In this document: positions 9,422 through 18,190 of the stretch, in pieces
How positions within the stretch are numbered: position 1 is the first letter of the stretch
Layout: the number at the start of each line of letters is the position of its first letter
Source of the DNA: Tsukamurella sp. PLM1
GTDB lineage: Bacteria > Actinomycetota > Actinomycetes > Mycobacteriales > Mycobacteriaceae
Assembly: GCF_023168325.1 (NCBI RefSeq)
Contig: NZ_AP025688.1
Coordinates: forward strand, 1,488,001 to 1,552,000
DNA: 64,000 nucleotides
Direction: 5' to 3'
Position numbers and translations under genes: made by a program
Notes under the pieces: model-generated
The model's database searches: none
What the model was told of the DNA's origin: nothing
What the model saw: only the letters and a program-made list of their open reading frames with translations

Positions 9422-9759
9422 CGGCGTACCGTCGGGCTGTGTACCTGGAGCAGTTCGCCGCGGCGGGATACCTCGATGCCGACGGTGCCGAACGGTTGCG
9501 CTGGGAGACAACGCGGTACGTGTCCCGGATCTATCTGATCGTGCGCGAGCGCCGGGTGATGGCGCAGAACCTCTCGCTGTGCTGGGAGGCCCTCGACGTG
9601 CGCCCCGGCACGCCGATCACCATCGAGGTGTCCAGCGGCACACGCCGCCTGCTCGACGACGAACAGCGGGCGATCGCGGGCTTCGCCACCCGGTTCCGGG
9701 AGATCCTCGTCCCGCCGGCAGCGCCGCGCCGCCGGTGGTGGCGGTGGGGAACGCCGTAG
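9418..9759 (+). CDS. Small hypothetical protein
   Basis: An open frame of about 113 residues begins at a GTG overlapping the DUF1361 stop; a second GTG at 9439 (VYLEQFAAAGYLDADG) is an equally good start. It reads as a real protein: charged, no membrane segment, with VSRIYLIVRERRVMAQNLSLCWEAL and a C-terminus ending in RRRWWRWG. I do not recognise a family. It is convergent with the GNAT-AAA+ gene, five bases away. Confidence 0.6.
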   Translation: MTAYRRAVYLEQFAAAGYLDADGAERLRWETTRYVSRIYLIVRERRVMAQNLSLCWEALDVRPGTPITIEVSSGTRRLLDDEQRAIAGFATRFREILVPPAAPRRRWWRWGTP

Positions 9760-9764
9760 GGCGG

Positions 9765-11045
9765 CTACAGCCGGGCGTAGGTGTCGATGTCCTCGGAGAA
9801 CTCTGCCGCTGCGCCCCGCGAGACCGTCGCCCGGGTGGCCCGGAGTGCCGTGAGGTAGTCGGCCGTGCCCAGGCCCACCTCGTCCTCGGCGGTGCCCTCG
9901 CCGTCGAGAGCCCGGGCGAGCGCGTCCTGCGAGGCGCGCCGGGCGGCGTACTCGATATCGGCCGGGGTCATCCCCGTGCTCGCCTCGGTGAGCGCGTCGA
10001 CGTCGATGGTCGCGATGACGGTATCGGGGATGTATCGGCCCCAGATCGCCGTGCGCGCTTCGGCATCCGGAAGTCCGATGGGGATCACGTAGTCGAACCG
10101 GCCGTGCCGCAGGAACGCGTCGTCGAGGGACCGCACGAAGTTCGTCGCGCACACCAGGAGGCGGCCGTCCTGATCGCGGAACTCAGCGACCTGCTTGAGC
10201 AGTTCGTTCGTCACGCCCTGCGTGGGCGAGGGCGGATCGCCGCGGCGCTGCGACGCGATCTCCTCGACCTCGTCGATGAACACCACCGCGTGCTCGAGCT
10301 CGGCGATCGCCTCGAACGACGACCGCAGCGCTCCCGCCAGGCCGCCCGGGGAGTCAGCCAGCCGCGACGGGAACAGCTCCACGAACGGCCAGTCCAGTCG
10401 GGACGCGACCGCCTTGGCGAAGGTGGTCTTGCCCGTGCCGGGCGGGCCGAACAGCATCACGGCGTGCGGCGGCGTCACCCCGAACCGCTCCGCCATGTCC
10501 GGGCGGGCGAGCGGCGTCACGAGGCGCTGCTCCAGCATGTCCTTCTCCTGCCGCATCCCGCTCACCCGATCCCAGAGGTGGCGCGGCAGCAGGCGGCCGC
10601 CGACCTCCTTGAGCAGGTCCAGTTCACGCCGCTGAACCGGCATCGGCCGCTCCAGGTAGCGGACCGGGTCGCGCACCGTGAACCCGTTGTCGGACAGCGC
10701 GGCCGAGGCGTCGTCGTCCCCGGACGTGAGGACCGAGAGTTTCCCCAGCCCGAGCGGAGCCATCCGCCGCTCCAGCGCGTCGAGGAGCAGGCCCGCGGCG
10801 TTCGGATCGGTGTCGGGTGCGACGTCGAAGAACACGATCCATCCCTGCGCGTGTGCCGCGCGGCCGACCGCCACCGCCACCACCTGATCGTTCTCGGTGG
10901 CGACCATCGCGTGGTCCTGCTGGCACGAGGCGATCACCTCCGCCATCGAGTACACCGGCGGCGTACCGCGGTGGTACGCGGCCTCCCAGAGCCGCACGAT
11001 GGTGTCCAAGTCGTCGTCGTGGAAATCTCGGATCCGGGCCGTCAT
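9765..11045 (-). CDS. GNAT acetyltransferase-like domain fused to AAA+ ATPase
   Basis: Cytoplasmic protein of 426 residues starting at the ATG at 11045. Residues 1 to about 130 look like a GNAT fold (TARIRDFHDDDLDTIVRLW, DVAPDTDPNAAGLLLDALERR, LSDNGFTVRD). Residues 140-420 are a single AAA+ module of the FtsH/VCP class: Walker A GPPGTGKT (200-207), Walker B VVFIDEVEE with Asp258-Glu259, sensor Asn302, and arginine-finger candidates Arg313 and Arg316. No protease domain follows. The GNAT part may sense or modify a partner which the ATPase remodels; that is inference. It stands alone between unrelated genes. Confidence 0.82.
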   Translation of the reverse strand: MTARIRDFHDDDLDTIVRLWEAAYHRGTPPVYSMAEVIASCQQDHAMVATENDQVVAVAVGRAAHAQGWIVFFDVAPDTDPNAAGLLLDALERRMAPLGLGKLSVLTSGDDDASAALSDNGFTVRDPVRYLERPMPVQRRELDLLKEVGGRLLPRHLWDRVSGMRQEKDMLEQRLVTPLARPDMAERFGVTPPHAVMLFGPPGTGKTTFAKAVASRLDWPFVELFPSRLADSPGGLAGALRSSFEAIAELEHAVVFIDEVEEIASQRRGDPPSPTQGVTNELLKQVAEFRDQDGRLLVCATNFVRSLDDAFLRHGRFDYVIPIGLPDAEARTAIWGRYIPDTVIATIDVDALTEASTGMTPADIEYAARRASQDALARALDGEGTAEDEVGLGTADYLTALRATRATVSRGAAAEFSEDIDTYARL

Positions 11046-11127
11046 GGCAGGCAGTGTGGCACAGGTCACGCTGCGTCGCGCGATAGCTGCGCTGTTTGCT
11101 GTCGCGATCAGCGCCTGCGGCAGGCGC

Positions 11128-11729
11128 CTACCTGTCGCAGGCGATGCCGTCGCGATCGCGGTCCAGGCCGGCGCGATATCCGGGCTCACCCCGGTGCAAC
11201 GGAGCCACTCCGGCAGCCTTCGCCGCATCGCAGTTCGGGTAGTAGGCGCTGCCGCCGCCGCGGGTGGTGGTCGGTAGTTCGACCGCGGGCACGGGAGTGC
11301 GTGTGTTCGTCTCGGTGACGCCGGGATTCGGCGGCGGCACCACTGTGGCCGAGGTCGTGTCCGCTGTCGTCGTCGGCGGCGCCGTGCTGCTCGGGGTGCT
11401 CGACGGTGCCGTGGTTGTCGTCTCGGTGACCGTCACCGTCTTCGTCGCCGACGAGGTCACGGTCGCGACCGACGTCGGGCCGACGAGGCCGCTCGCGGGC
11501 GTCGGCTCCTTCGGGGTGCTCGGCATGACGAGCATGCTCAGCACGAGCGCGAGGGCGGCACCCGGTCCCGCGACCTTCCAGGAGGTGAAGCGCCACAACA
11601 GCATCGCCCCGACGACCGCGATGGCCGCGCCCGGAGCAGGCCCGCGATACGGCCGCTGAAACCGTCTCCGCCGACGACGCTGCCGAGCGCCACGAGGGCG
11701 CCGAGCGCTACGAGGATCCATCCGATCAC
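11128..11729 (-). CDS. Excalibur calcium-binding domain membrane-anchored protein (frame broken)
   Basis: Small surface-type protein. The N-terminus (IGWILVALGALVALGSVV) and a second hydrophobic stretch (AAIAVVGAMLLWRF, then GAALALVLSMLVM) anchor it, followed by a Thr/Ser/Pro linker and a C-terminal excalibur domain with the typical pattern YYPNCDAAKAAGVAPLHRGEPGY and DRDRDGIACDR. The two membrane parts lie in different frames; one C added in the CTCC run near 11633 joins them (GLLPGAAIAVVG). A GTG at 11729 is then the start. The excalibur Asp-rich loop suggests calcium binding at the cell surface. Confidence 0.72.
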
Positions 11730-11944
11730 CGTCGCCGCGGTCGAACGCGGACGGTCGCCACTCGGGGAGGCGGCGGGAAGCCTGGGGTCATGTCGCTGAG
11801 ATTAGGACGAAACGGCAGAAAAGGATACGGCGACGAGACTAACTAGCGCGGCGAATCATGCTGGGGTGGATGCGATTTGCGATCACTCGCTCGTGACTTC
11901 GGTGTCCGGTCGCCGGTGTGGCGGCCGAGATCGGGCCTCGGGTG

Positions 11945-12700
11945 TCAGCCGAGCAGGGTCTTGCGGTCCGAGTGCAGGAACGTGACCACCGTGACCGCGC
12001 CGCACAGCAGCCCGGCCGCCAGGATCACCTGCGGCCCGGTGACGAACGAGCCGACGACGCCGCCGACCGCCGCGCCCAGCAGGAAGCCGGCGTAGAGCAG
12101 CGCGTAGCCGAGCCAGTCGTAGACGGTGCCGCTGCCGGTCGCGTGACGTTCGATTCCCTGGCCGAGCTTGACCAGGGTTCCCGTCACATACGAGAGGGGG
12201 ACCGAGACCTCCCCGTTCTTGGTGAACGACGTGTTCAGGGCGCCGAGCGAGAACGTGATGATCAGAATCGGCAGGAATCGGACCTGCGGCTCGTCGAATC
12301 CGTCGAGGTAGAAGTCAAGGCCGGCGGAGGTCAGTAGCCCGGCGGTGGTGAGCACCGTCGGGCCGTGGGGGTGACCGTGCCAGAAGAACCGGCGGCAGAT
12401 CGACGCGACCACTACGCCGGCCACGAACGAGGTGATCAGCGCGATCGCGGCCAGCGCGCTCGCTCCGGCGACCTGCTGCGCGTCGGATGCCTTGAACCAC
12501 GTGAGGACGGCGCGCTCGGTGTTGCCGGTCATGAATGTCACGAAATAGCCGGCGGAATGCAGGAAGGCGACGGCGCCGACCATGCCGGCGGTCCCGGCGA
12601 GGAGCCAGGGCAAGCGGGCGTCGGGGCCGATCGCGGCGTCCCGGGAGACGATCGGGCGGGGCTGCGGCTTCGTGGGCTGGGGCTCCGTCATCGTGGTCAT
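11945..12700 (-). CDS. DUF1275 (YoaK-type) membrane protein
   Basis: Multi-pass membrane protein of 251 residues, six to seven hydrophobic segments. Family marks include FLHSAGYFVTFMTGNTERAV near residue 50, LPILIITFSLGALNTSF and SYVTGTLVKLGQGI. DUF1275 proteins have no agreed function. The gene has its own short upstream gap and no obvious operon partner. The 215 bases between it and the excalibur gene hold nothing I can identify. Confidence 0.82.
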   Translation of the reverse strand: MTTMTEPQPTKPQPRPIVSRDAAIGPDARLPWLLAGTAGMVGAVAFLHSAGYFVTFMTGNTERAVLTWFKASDAQQVAGASALAAIALITSFVAGVVVASICRRFFWHGHPHGPTVLTTAGLLTSAGLDFYLDGFDEPQVRFLPILIITFSLGALNTSFTKNGEVSVPLSYVTGTLVKLGQGIERHATGSGTVYDWLGYALLYAGFLLGAAVGGVVGSFVTGPQVILAAGLLCGAVTVVTFLHSDRKTLLG

Positions 12701-12853
12701 TCCCCATGGTTACCGACGGTGCGGCGGGTCCGCCGGGCTGCCGCACGATGTCACATCAGTGGCAGCGGGCGGCTCGGCTCACAGCGGTCTCGGGACGGAG
12801 ACGGCGGTCACCGCGGGCCGCGTCGCACCGGGCGGCATAACCCGCGGGCGGCG

Positions 12854-13375
12854 TCACCCGCGGGCGGAGTCCGCGGCGAGGAAGTCGCGCTGGAGCAGGC
12901 CCATCGCGTGCGCGTCGCGGTACGCGCCGTTCGAGAAGTACTGCTCGCGCTGGACGCCTTCGCGGACGAAGCCCAGCTTCTCGTAGACGTGGGCCGCCTT
13001 TTCGTTGGCCACGTCCACGAACAGGTACACCTTGTGCAGGTTGAGGATTCGGAACGCGTAGTCGAGCGCCTTCCGGGTGGCCGTCCCGGCGTAACCGCGG
13101 CCCTGCGCCGCGGGAGCGACGATGATCTGGAACTCGCAGTTCCGGTGGATGAAGTTGATCTCGACCAGTTCCACGAGCCCCACCGGAATGCCGTCGTTCT
13201 CGATTATGAACCGGCGCTCGCGCTCGTCGTGGATGTGCCGCTCGTAGATGTCCTCGAGCTCGGCCAGCGCGTCGAACGGCTCCTCGAACCAGTACGACAT
13301 CACGGCCCGGTCGTTGAACAGGCCGTGCACGAACCGCAGGTCCGAACGTTCCATGGCGCGCAGCTGGACGGTCAT
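12854..13375 (-). CDS. speG: SpeG-like spermidine N-acetyltransferase
   Basis: GNAT enzyme of 173 residues that would transfer acetyl from acetyl-CoA to spermidine or a similar polyamine. The sequence follows SpeG closely: LFNDRAVMSYWFEEPFDA, GLVELVEINFIHRNCEFQIIV, the acetyl-CoA loop QGRGYAGTATRKALDYAF and VYEKLGFVREGVQREQYF. Cytoplasmic. It stands alone. The name is a family-level call; substrate selectivity within SpeG/RimJ-like enzymes cannot be settled from sequence alone. Confidence 0.78.
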   Translation of the reverse strand: MTVQLRAMERSDLRFVHGLFNDRAVMSYWFEEPFDALAELEDIYERHIHDERERRFIIENDGIPVGLVELVEINFIHRNCEFQIIVAPAAQGRGYAGTATRKALDYAFRILNLHKVYLFVDVANEKAAHVYEKLGFVREGVQREQYFSNGAYRDAHAMGLLQRDFLAADSARG

Positions 13376-13804
13376 GGATTCAGCGTAGGACGCCCGCGCT
13401 CGCGAGGCACCCGATCGCCGGTGGATCCGGCGGTGGGGGACGCGGTGCCGCGCGGGGGACGAGCCGGCGTCCGGTGGGGAATCGGCGCCGAGTGGGGACG
13501 TTCGAGCCCTCGTCCCACGAACGGCGTTACGACGGGGAGTGAACGCCGGGGTCGCCTTTCGGCGCGGCGCGGGGGACGAACCGGGCGGCGCTCGGCGCAG
13601 CGCGATCGGCGGCTGTGTCAGTGCGGCCGACTTCGGGCCCGAACCGGGCTCGCCGTGACCGCTGGGCGCCTCCCCGGCAGAAGGGAGACGGCACCGTCGC
13701 GTACGCTTGTCCGAGTGCCGTAGGCCCGACGGGGCCTCGTGCTGCCCGCAGGAAACCGCACATCACCGCGGCCGTGCCTGCTGATCACAACCCGAGGAGA
13801 ACGA
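13376..13804. other. 429-base gap upstream of tig
   Basis: No convincing gene. A short open frame on the minus strand (13527-13766) is Arg/Ala-rich and looks like chance. The interval should carry the tig promoter: TACGCT at 13702-13707 is a possible -10 box without a clear -35, and AGGCCC-GACG-GGGCCT at 13722-13737 could fold as a small hairpin in the leader. The Shine-Dalgarno sequence GAGGAG lies just before the GTG of tig. Confidence 0.4.
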
Positions 13805-15217
13805 GTGAAGAGCACCGTCGAGCAGCTGAGCCCGACTCGCGTCCGCCTGAGCGTCGAGGTTCCCTTCGACGAGCTCGCGCCCGATTTCGATCGCGCCTAC
13901 GAGACGCTCGCGCAGCAGGTCAACATCCCCGGCTTCCGCAAGGGCAAGGCCCCCGCGAAGCTGATCGAGGCGCGCGTCGGCCGCGACGCGGTGCTCTCCC
14001 AGGTGATCAACGACGCGCTGCCTGGCAAGTACAGCCAGGCCGTGCTGGACTCCGAGGTCAAGGCCCTCGGCCAGCCGGAGATCGACATCGACAAGCTCGA
14101 GTACGGCGAGACCTTCTCGTTCACCGCCGAGGTCGATGTGCGTCCCGAGATCACGCTGCCCGAGTACTCCACCATCGAGGTCGAGGTCCCCTCGCTCGAG
14201 GTGAAGGACGAGGACATCGAGGAGCAGCTCGAGGGCCTGCGCGCCCGCTTCGGCACCCTCAAGGGAGTCGAGCGCGCGGTCGAGACCGGCGACTTCATCA
14301 CGATCGACCTGTCGGCCACCGTCGACGGCCAGGACGTGGAGGACGCCAAGACCACCGGCCTGTCGCACGAGGTCGGCAACGGCCAGCTGATCGATGGGCT
14401 GGACGAGGCCGTCGTCGGACTGTCGGCCGGCGATTCGAAGACCTTCCCGACCACCCTGGTCGCCGGCGAGCACGCCGGTAAGGAGGCCGAGGTCACCGTC
14501 ACCGTCGGTTCGGTGAAGGAGCGCGAGCTGCCCGAGGTGGACGACGAGTTCGCCCAGCTCGCCAGCGAGTTCGACACCGTCGAGGAGCTCCGCGAGGACC
14601 TGCGCGGCCGCGTCGAGCAGAACAAGAAGCTGGGCCAGGCCGCGGACATCCGCGACGCCGTGCTCGACAAGCTGCTCGAGTCCGTCGAGGTGCCGCTGCC
14701 CGAGGCCGTCGTCAAGGAGCAGGCCGACGCGAACGTGCACGACGTGCTGCACCAGGTGGGCCACAACGAGGAGCTCCTCGAGACCGCGCTCAAGGCGCAG
14801 GGCACCACGCGCGAGGAGTTCGAGAGCCAGGCGCGCGAGTCGGCAGAGAAGCAGGTCAAGGTGCAGCTGCTGCTGGACGCGATCGCCGACGCGCAGGACG
14901 TGCAGGTCGACCAGCAGGAGCTGCAGGAGCACATCGTGTTCCAGTCGCAGCGGTACGGCATGCAGCCCGCCGAGTTCATCCAGCAGATCCAGCAGGCGAA
15001 CCAGCTGCCGGCGCTGTTCCAGGAGGTCCGCCGGGGCAAGGGTCTCGCGGACGTCGTGCTCGAGGTCACCGTCAAGGACGCCGACGGCAATGTGGTCGAC
15101 ACCAAGGCGCTGTTCGACCGCGAGGACGCGGGCGAGGAGCTCGCCGAGGAGGCCGCCGCCGAGGAGGGCGTGGTCGCCGAGGCCGAGGAGATCGTGGCCG
15201 AGGCCGACGAGAAGTAG
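13805..15217 (+). CDS. tig: Trigger factor, ribosome-bound chaperone and prolyl isomerase
   Basis: Chaperone of 470 residues that binds nascent chains at the ribosome exit. The N-terminal ribosome-binding signature is [17 protein letters not shown] at about residues 42-58. The FKBP-type isomerase domain follows ([42 protein letters not shown]), then a helical C-terminal domain and an acidic Glu/Ala-rich tail common in actinobacterial trigger factors. The GTG start is chosen because it follows GAGGAGAACGA. It is the first gene of the tig-clpP1-clpP2-clpX block; a terminator hairpin follows directly. Confidence 0.97.
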   Translation: MKSTVEQLSPTRVRLSVEVPFDELAPDFDRAYETLAQQVNIPGFRKGKAPAKLIEARVGRDAVLSQVINDALPGKYSQAVLDSEVKALGQPEIDIDKLEYGETFSFTAEVDVRPEITLPEYSTIEVEVPSLEVKDEDIEEQLEGLRARFGTLKGVERAVETGDFITIDLSATVDGQDVEDAKTTGLSHEVGNGQLIDGLDEAVVGLSAGDSKTFPTTLVAGEHAGKEAEVTVTVGSVKERELPEVDDEFAQLASEFDTVEELREDLRGRVEQNKKLGQAADIRDAVLDKLLESVEVPLPEAVVKEQADANVHDVLHQVGHNEELLETALKAQGTTREEFESQARESAEKQVKVQLLLDAIADAQDVQVDQQELQEHIVFQSQRYGMQPAEFIQQIQQANQLPALFQEVRRGKGLADVVLEVTVKDADGNVVDTKALFDREDAGEELAEEAAAEEGVVAEAEEIVAEADEK

Positions 15218-15230
15218 TACCCGAGGGAGC

Positions 15231-15263
15231 GCCCCGCAGCCGGACCGGCTGCGGGGCGTTTCT
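15231..15263 (+). terminator. Intrinsic-type terminator after tig
   Basis: The bases GCCCCGCAGCC (15231-15241) pair with GGCTGCGGGGC (15247-15257) over a five-base loop, followed by GTTTCT. The hairpin is very stable and lies 13 bases after the tig stop, so clpP1 probably has its own promoter. Confidence 0.8.
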
Positions 15264-15353
15264 GCCCTCAGCGGAGCCGAGCGTGCCGGGGGACGTTCCG
15301 TCGTGGCGCGTTCGTTAGTGTCGATGACAGCAAAGAAAGGCAGGGAGCAGCGG

Positions 15354-15947
15354 ATGAACTCCAACCCCACCATGCGGACCGGCGTCGCCGGCCTGAACCT
15401 CAACGATTCGGTGTACAACCGGCTCCTGGAGTCGCGCATCATCTTCCTCGGTAGCGAGGTGAACGACGACATCGCGAACCAGCTGTGCGCGCAGATCCTG
15501 CTGCTGTCGGCCGAGGACGCGGACAAGGACATCAACCTCTACATCAACTCGCCCGGCGGCAGCATCTCCGCGGGCATGGCGATCTTCGACACCATGCAGT
15601 TCGTGAACTGCGACGTGGCGACCTACGCGATGGGCATGGCCGCGTCGATGGGGCAGTTCCTGCTCGCGGCCGGCACCAAGGGAAAGCGCTACGCGCTCCC
15701 GCACGCCCGGATCATGATGCACCAGCCGTCCGCCGGCATCGGTGGAACCGCCGCCGACATCGCGATCCAGGCCGAGCTGTTCTCGAAGACCAAGGTCGAG
15801 ATGAACCGCCTCAACGCAGAGTTCACCGGCCAGCCGATCGAGAAGATCGAGGCCGACGCCGATCGTGACAACTGGTTCACCGCGGACGAGGCCAAGGAAT
15901 ACGGCTTCGTCGACCACGTCGTCAGCCGCGCGAGCGCGGTCAAGTAG
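15354..15947 (+). CDS. clpP1: ATP-dependent Clp protease subunit ClpP1
   Basis: Serine protease subunit of the Clp chamber, 197 residues, which works with ClpP2 and the unfoldases ClpX or ClpC1. The catalytic Ser is in [15 protein letters not shown], the His in IMMHQPSAG and the Asp in [39 protein letters not shown] is the family signature. The ATG at 15354 follows GGGAG at a good distance; an ATG at 15324 is an alternative that adds ten residues. In mycobacteria ClpP1 and ClpP2 form a mixed double ring and are essential. A 19-base gap leads to clpP2. Confidence 0.96.
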   Translation: MNSNPTMRTGVAGLNLNDSVYNRLLESRIIFLGSEVNDDIANQLCAQILLLSAEDADKDINLYINSPGGSISAGMAIFDTMQFVNCDVATYAMGMAASMGQFLLAAGTKGKRYALPHARIMMHQPSAGIGGTAADIAIQAELFSKTKVEMNRLNAEFTGQPIEKIEADADRDNWFTADEAKEYGFVDHVVSRASAVK

Positions 15948-15966
15948 CGAGAGGGACACCACGAGC

Positions 15967-16646
15967 ATGTACGAATACCCCACCTACGGCTACACCGGCG
16001 GTTCCGCGGGCGGCTACGGCTACTCCGACCAGCCGCGCCCGATCGCGCGCCACATCCCGCAGTACGTCGAGCGCACCGCCAACGGCGAGCGGGTGCAGAG
16101 CCCCATCACCAAGCTGTTCGAGGAGCGCATCATCTTCCTCGACACGGAGATCAACGAGGCCACGGCGAACAACGTGATGTCGCAGATCCTGGTGCTCGAG
16201 TCTATGGACCCCGACCGCGACATCACGATGTACATCAACTCGCCGGGCGGCAGCCTGTACGACGCGCTCGGCGTGTACGACACGATGCAGTACGTGCACT
16301 GCGACGTGGCGACCGTGGTGCTCGGCACCGCGGCCTCGGCTGCGGCGGTACTGCTGGCAGGCGGCACCAAGGGCAAGCGCGCCGCGCTGCCCAACTCGAC
16401 GGTGCTGATCCATCAGCCCCGCACGGGGGCTCGATGCGCGGCCAGGTGTCCGACCTCGAGATCCAGGCCCGCGAGATGGAGCGGGTGCGCCTCAAGCTCG
16501 ACGAGATCCTCGCGGCCCACACCGGACAGTCGGTGGAGACGATTCGCAAGGACACCGATCGCGACAACATCCTCACGGCTGACCAGGCCAAGGAGTACGG
16601 CATCGTCGACACGGTGTTCCCGTACCGCAAGGCCTCGTCGAAGTAG
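15967..16646 (+). CDS. clpP2: ATP-dependent Clp protease subunit ClpP2 (frame broken at 16425-16429)
   Basis: Partner of ClpP1, about 226 residues if intact. It has a longer N-terminus than ClpP1, rich in Tyr and Gly ([12 protein letters not shown]), then [40 protein letters not shown], the Ser in [13 protein letters not shown], the His in LIHQPRTG and the Asp in [18 protein letters not shown]. The frame changes inside a run of five G at 16425-16429. One added G gives [19 protein letters not shown], exactly the family pattern. The gene is essential in mycobacteria, so a real disruption is implausible and I treat this as a sequence error. Confidence 0.9.
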
Positions 16647-16860
16647 TTCGTTCGAGCAATCGTCCGAGCGATTCGGAGCAGGACGTCCGGGGGTCGCGAC
16701 ACGCCGCGTGAGCGGGTTCCGCGGCCCCGGAGCCACCTGCAGCAAGCTATTCATATCGGTCGCCGGGACTTCGGTTCGCGGGTACCGTCGTAACCAGGCG
16801 TCGCCCGCGGACGAACATCGAAGTGGGCGAGTCACCGGCAAGGGAAGTAGGACACAGCGC

Positions 16861-18135
16861 ATGGCACGGATCGGAGACGGCGCAGACCTGTTGAAGTGCT
16901 CCTTCTGCGGAAAGAGCCAGAAGCAGGTCAAGAAGCTGATCGCCGGCCCCGGCGTGTACATCTGCGATGAGTGCATCGACCTCTGCAACGAGATCATCGA
17001 GGAGGAGCTCGCCGAGTCCAGCGATGTGAAGCTGGACGAGCTGCCCAAGCCGGTCGAGATCCGAGACTTCCTGGACAACTACGTCATCGGTCAGGACTCG
17101 GCCAAGCGGAATCTCGCGGTGGCCGTCTACAACCACTACAAGCGCATCCAGGCGGGCGAGCGCAAGGATGCGCGCGGCGAGAACGTCGAGTTGGCGAAGT
17201 CGAACATCCTCATGCTCGGCCCCACCGGCTGCGGTAAGACGTACCTGGCGCAGACGCTGGCGAAGATGCTCAACGTGCCGTTCGCGATCGCCGACGCGAC
17301 GGCGCTCACCGAGGCCGGTTACGTGGGTGAGGACGTGGAGAACATCCTCCTCAAACTGATCCAGGCGGCCGATTACGACGTCAAGCGCGCAGAGACCGGC
17401 ATCATCTACATCGACGAGGTCGACAAGATCGCCCGCAAGAGCGAGAACCCGTCGATCACCCGCGACGTGTCCGGTGAGGGCGTGCAGCAGGCGCTGCTGA
17501 AGATCCTCGAGGGTACGCAGGCCAGTGTGCCGCCGCAGGGCGGCCGCAAGCACCCGCACCAGGAGTTCATCCAGATCGACACGACGAACGTGCTGTTCAT
17601 CGTGGCGGGGGCGTTCGCCGGGCTGGAGAAGGTCGTGGGGGATCGGATCGGCAAGCGCGGATTGGGCTTCGGCAACGAGGTGCGCAGCAAGAGCGAGGTC
17701 GACACCGTCGACCACTTCGCCGACGTGCTCCCCGAGGATCTGATCAAGTTCGGCCTGATCCCCGAGTTCATCGGCCGTCTGCCTGTCATCGCCTCGGTGT
17801 CCAATCTGGACAAGGAATCGCTTGTCTCGATCCTCTCGGAGCCGAAGAACGCTCTGGTCAAGCAGTACCAGCGCCTGTTCGAGATGGACGGCGTGGAGCT
17901 CGAGTTCGACGACGATGCCCTCGGCGCGATCGCCGACCAGGCCATCCTCCGCGGCACCGGCGCGCGCGGGCTCCGCGCGATCATGGAAGAGGTCCTCAAC
18001 CCGGTCATGTTCGACATCCCCTCGCGCGACGACGTGGCGAAGGTCGTCGTGACGGGGGAGACGGTGCGCGACAACGTCCTGCCCACCATCGTGCCCCGCA
18101 AGCGCTCCCACGAGCGCCGCGAGAAGAGCGCCTAG
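16861..18135 (+). CDS. clpX: ATP-dependent unfoldase ClpX
   Basis: AAA+ unfoldase of 424 residues which recognises, unfolds and feeds substrates into the ClpP1P2 chamber. The N-terminal zinc-binding domain has Cys13, Cys16, Cys35 and Cys38. Walker A GPTGCGKT is at 120-127, Walker [14 protein letters not shown] follows, and the ClpP-docking loop region reads IGKRGLGFG with the IGF-type tip as LGF. Sensor 2 lies in [15 protein letters not shown]. The gene is 214 bases downstream of clpP2, enough for its own promoter, though I cannot point to one with confidence. A terminator follows. Confidence 0.97.
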   Translation: MARIGDGADLLKCSFCGKSQKQVKKLIAGPGVYICDECIDLCNEIIEEELAESSDVKLDELPKPVEIRDFLDNYVIGQDSAKRNLAVAVYNHYKRIQAGERKDARGENVELAKSNILMLGPTGCGKTYLAQTLAKMLNVPFAIADATALTEAGYVGEDVENILLKLIQAADYDVKRAETGIIYIDEVDKIARKSENPSITRDVSGEGVQQALLKILEGTQASVPPQGGRKHPHQEFIQIDTTNVLFIVAGAFAGLEKVVGDRIGKRGLGFGNEVRSKSEVDTVDHFADVLPEDLIKFGLIPEFIGRLPVIASVSNLDKESLVSILSEPKNALVKQYQRLFEMDGVELEFDDDALGAIADQAILRGTGARGLRAIMEEVLNPVMFDIPSRDDVAKVVVTGETVRDNVLPTIVPRKRSHERREKSA

Positions 18136-18151
18136 CGCACTCGATCATCGA

Positions 18152-18185
18152 GACGGCCCCGACCGGAAGGTCGGGGCCGTCGTCG
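18152..18185 (+). terminator. Terminator hairpin after clpX
   Basis: ACGGCCCCGACC (18152-18163) pairs perfectly with GGTCGGGGCCGT (18169-18180) across a short loop, 17 bases after the clpX stop. The tail is CGTCGTTCC rather than a T run. It lies between clpX and the convergent ABC-F gene and may serve both. Confidence 0.75.
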
Positions 18186-18190
18186 TTCCG

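Noticed and set aside
13527-13766. 79-codon minus-strand open frame upstream of tig
   Set aside because: Composition is Arg/Ala/Pro-rich without a ribosome binding site or family resemblance.
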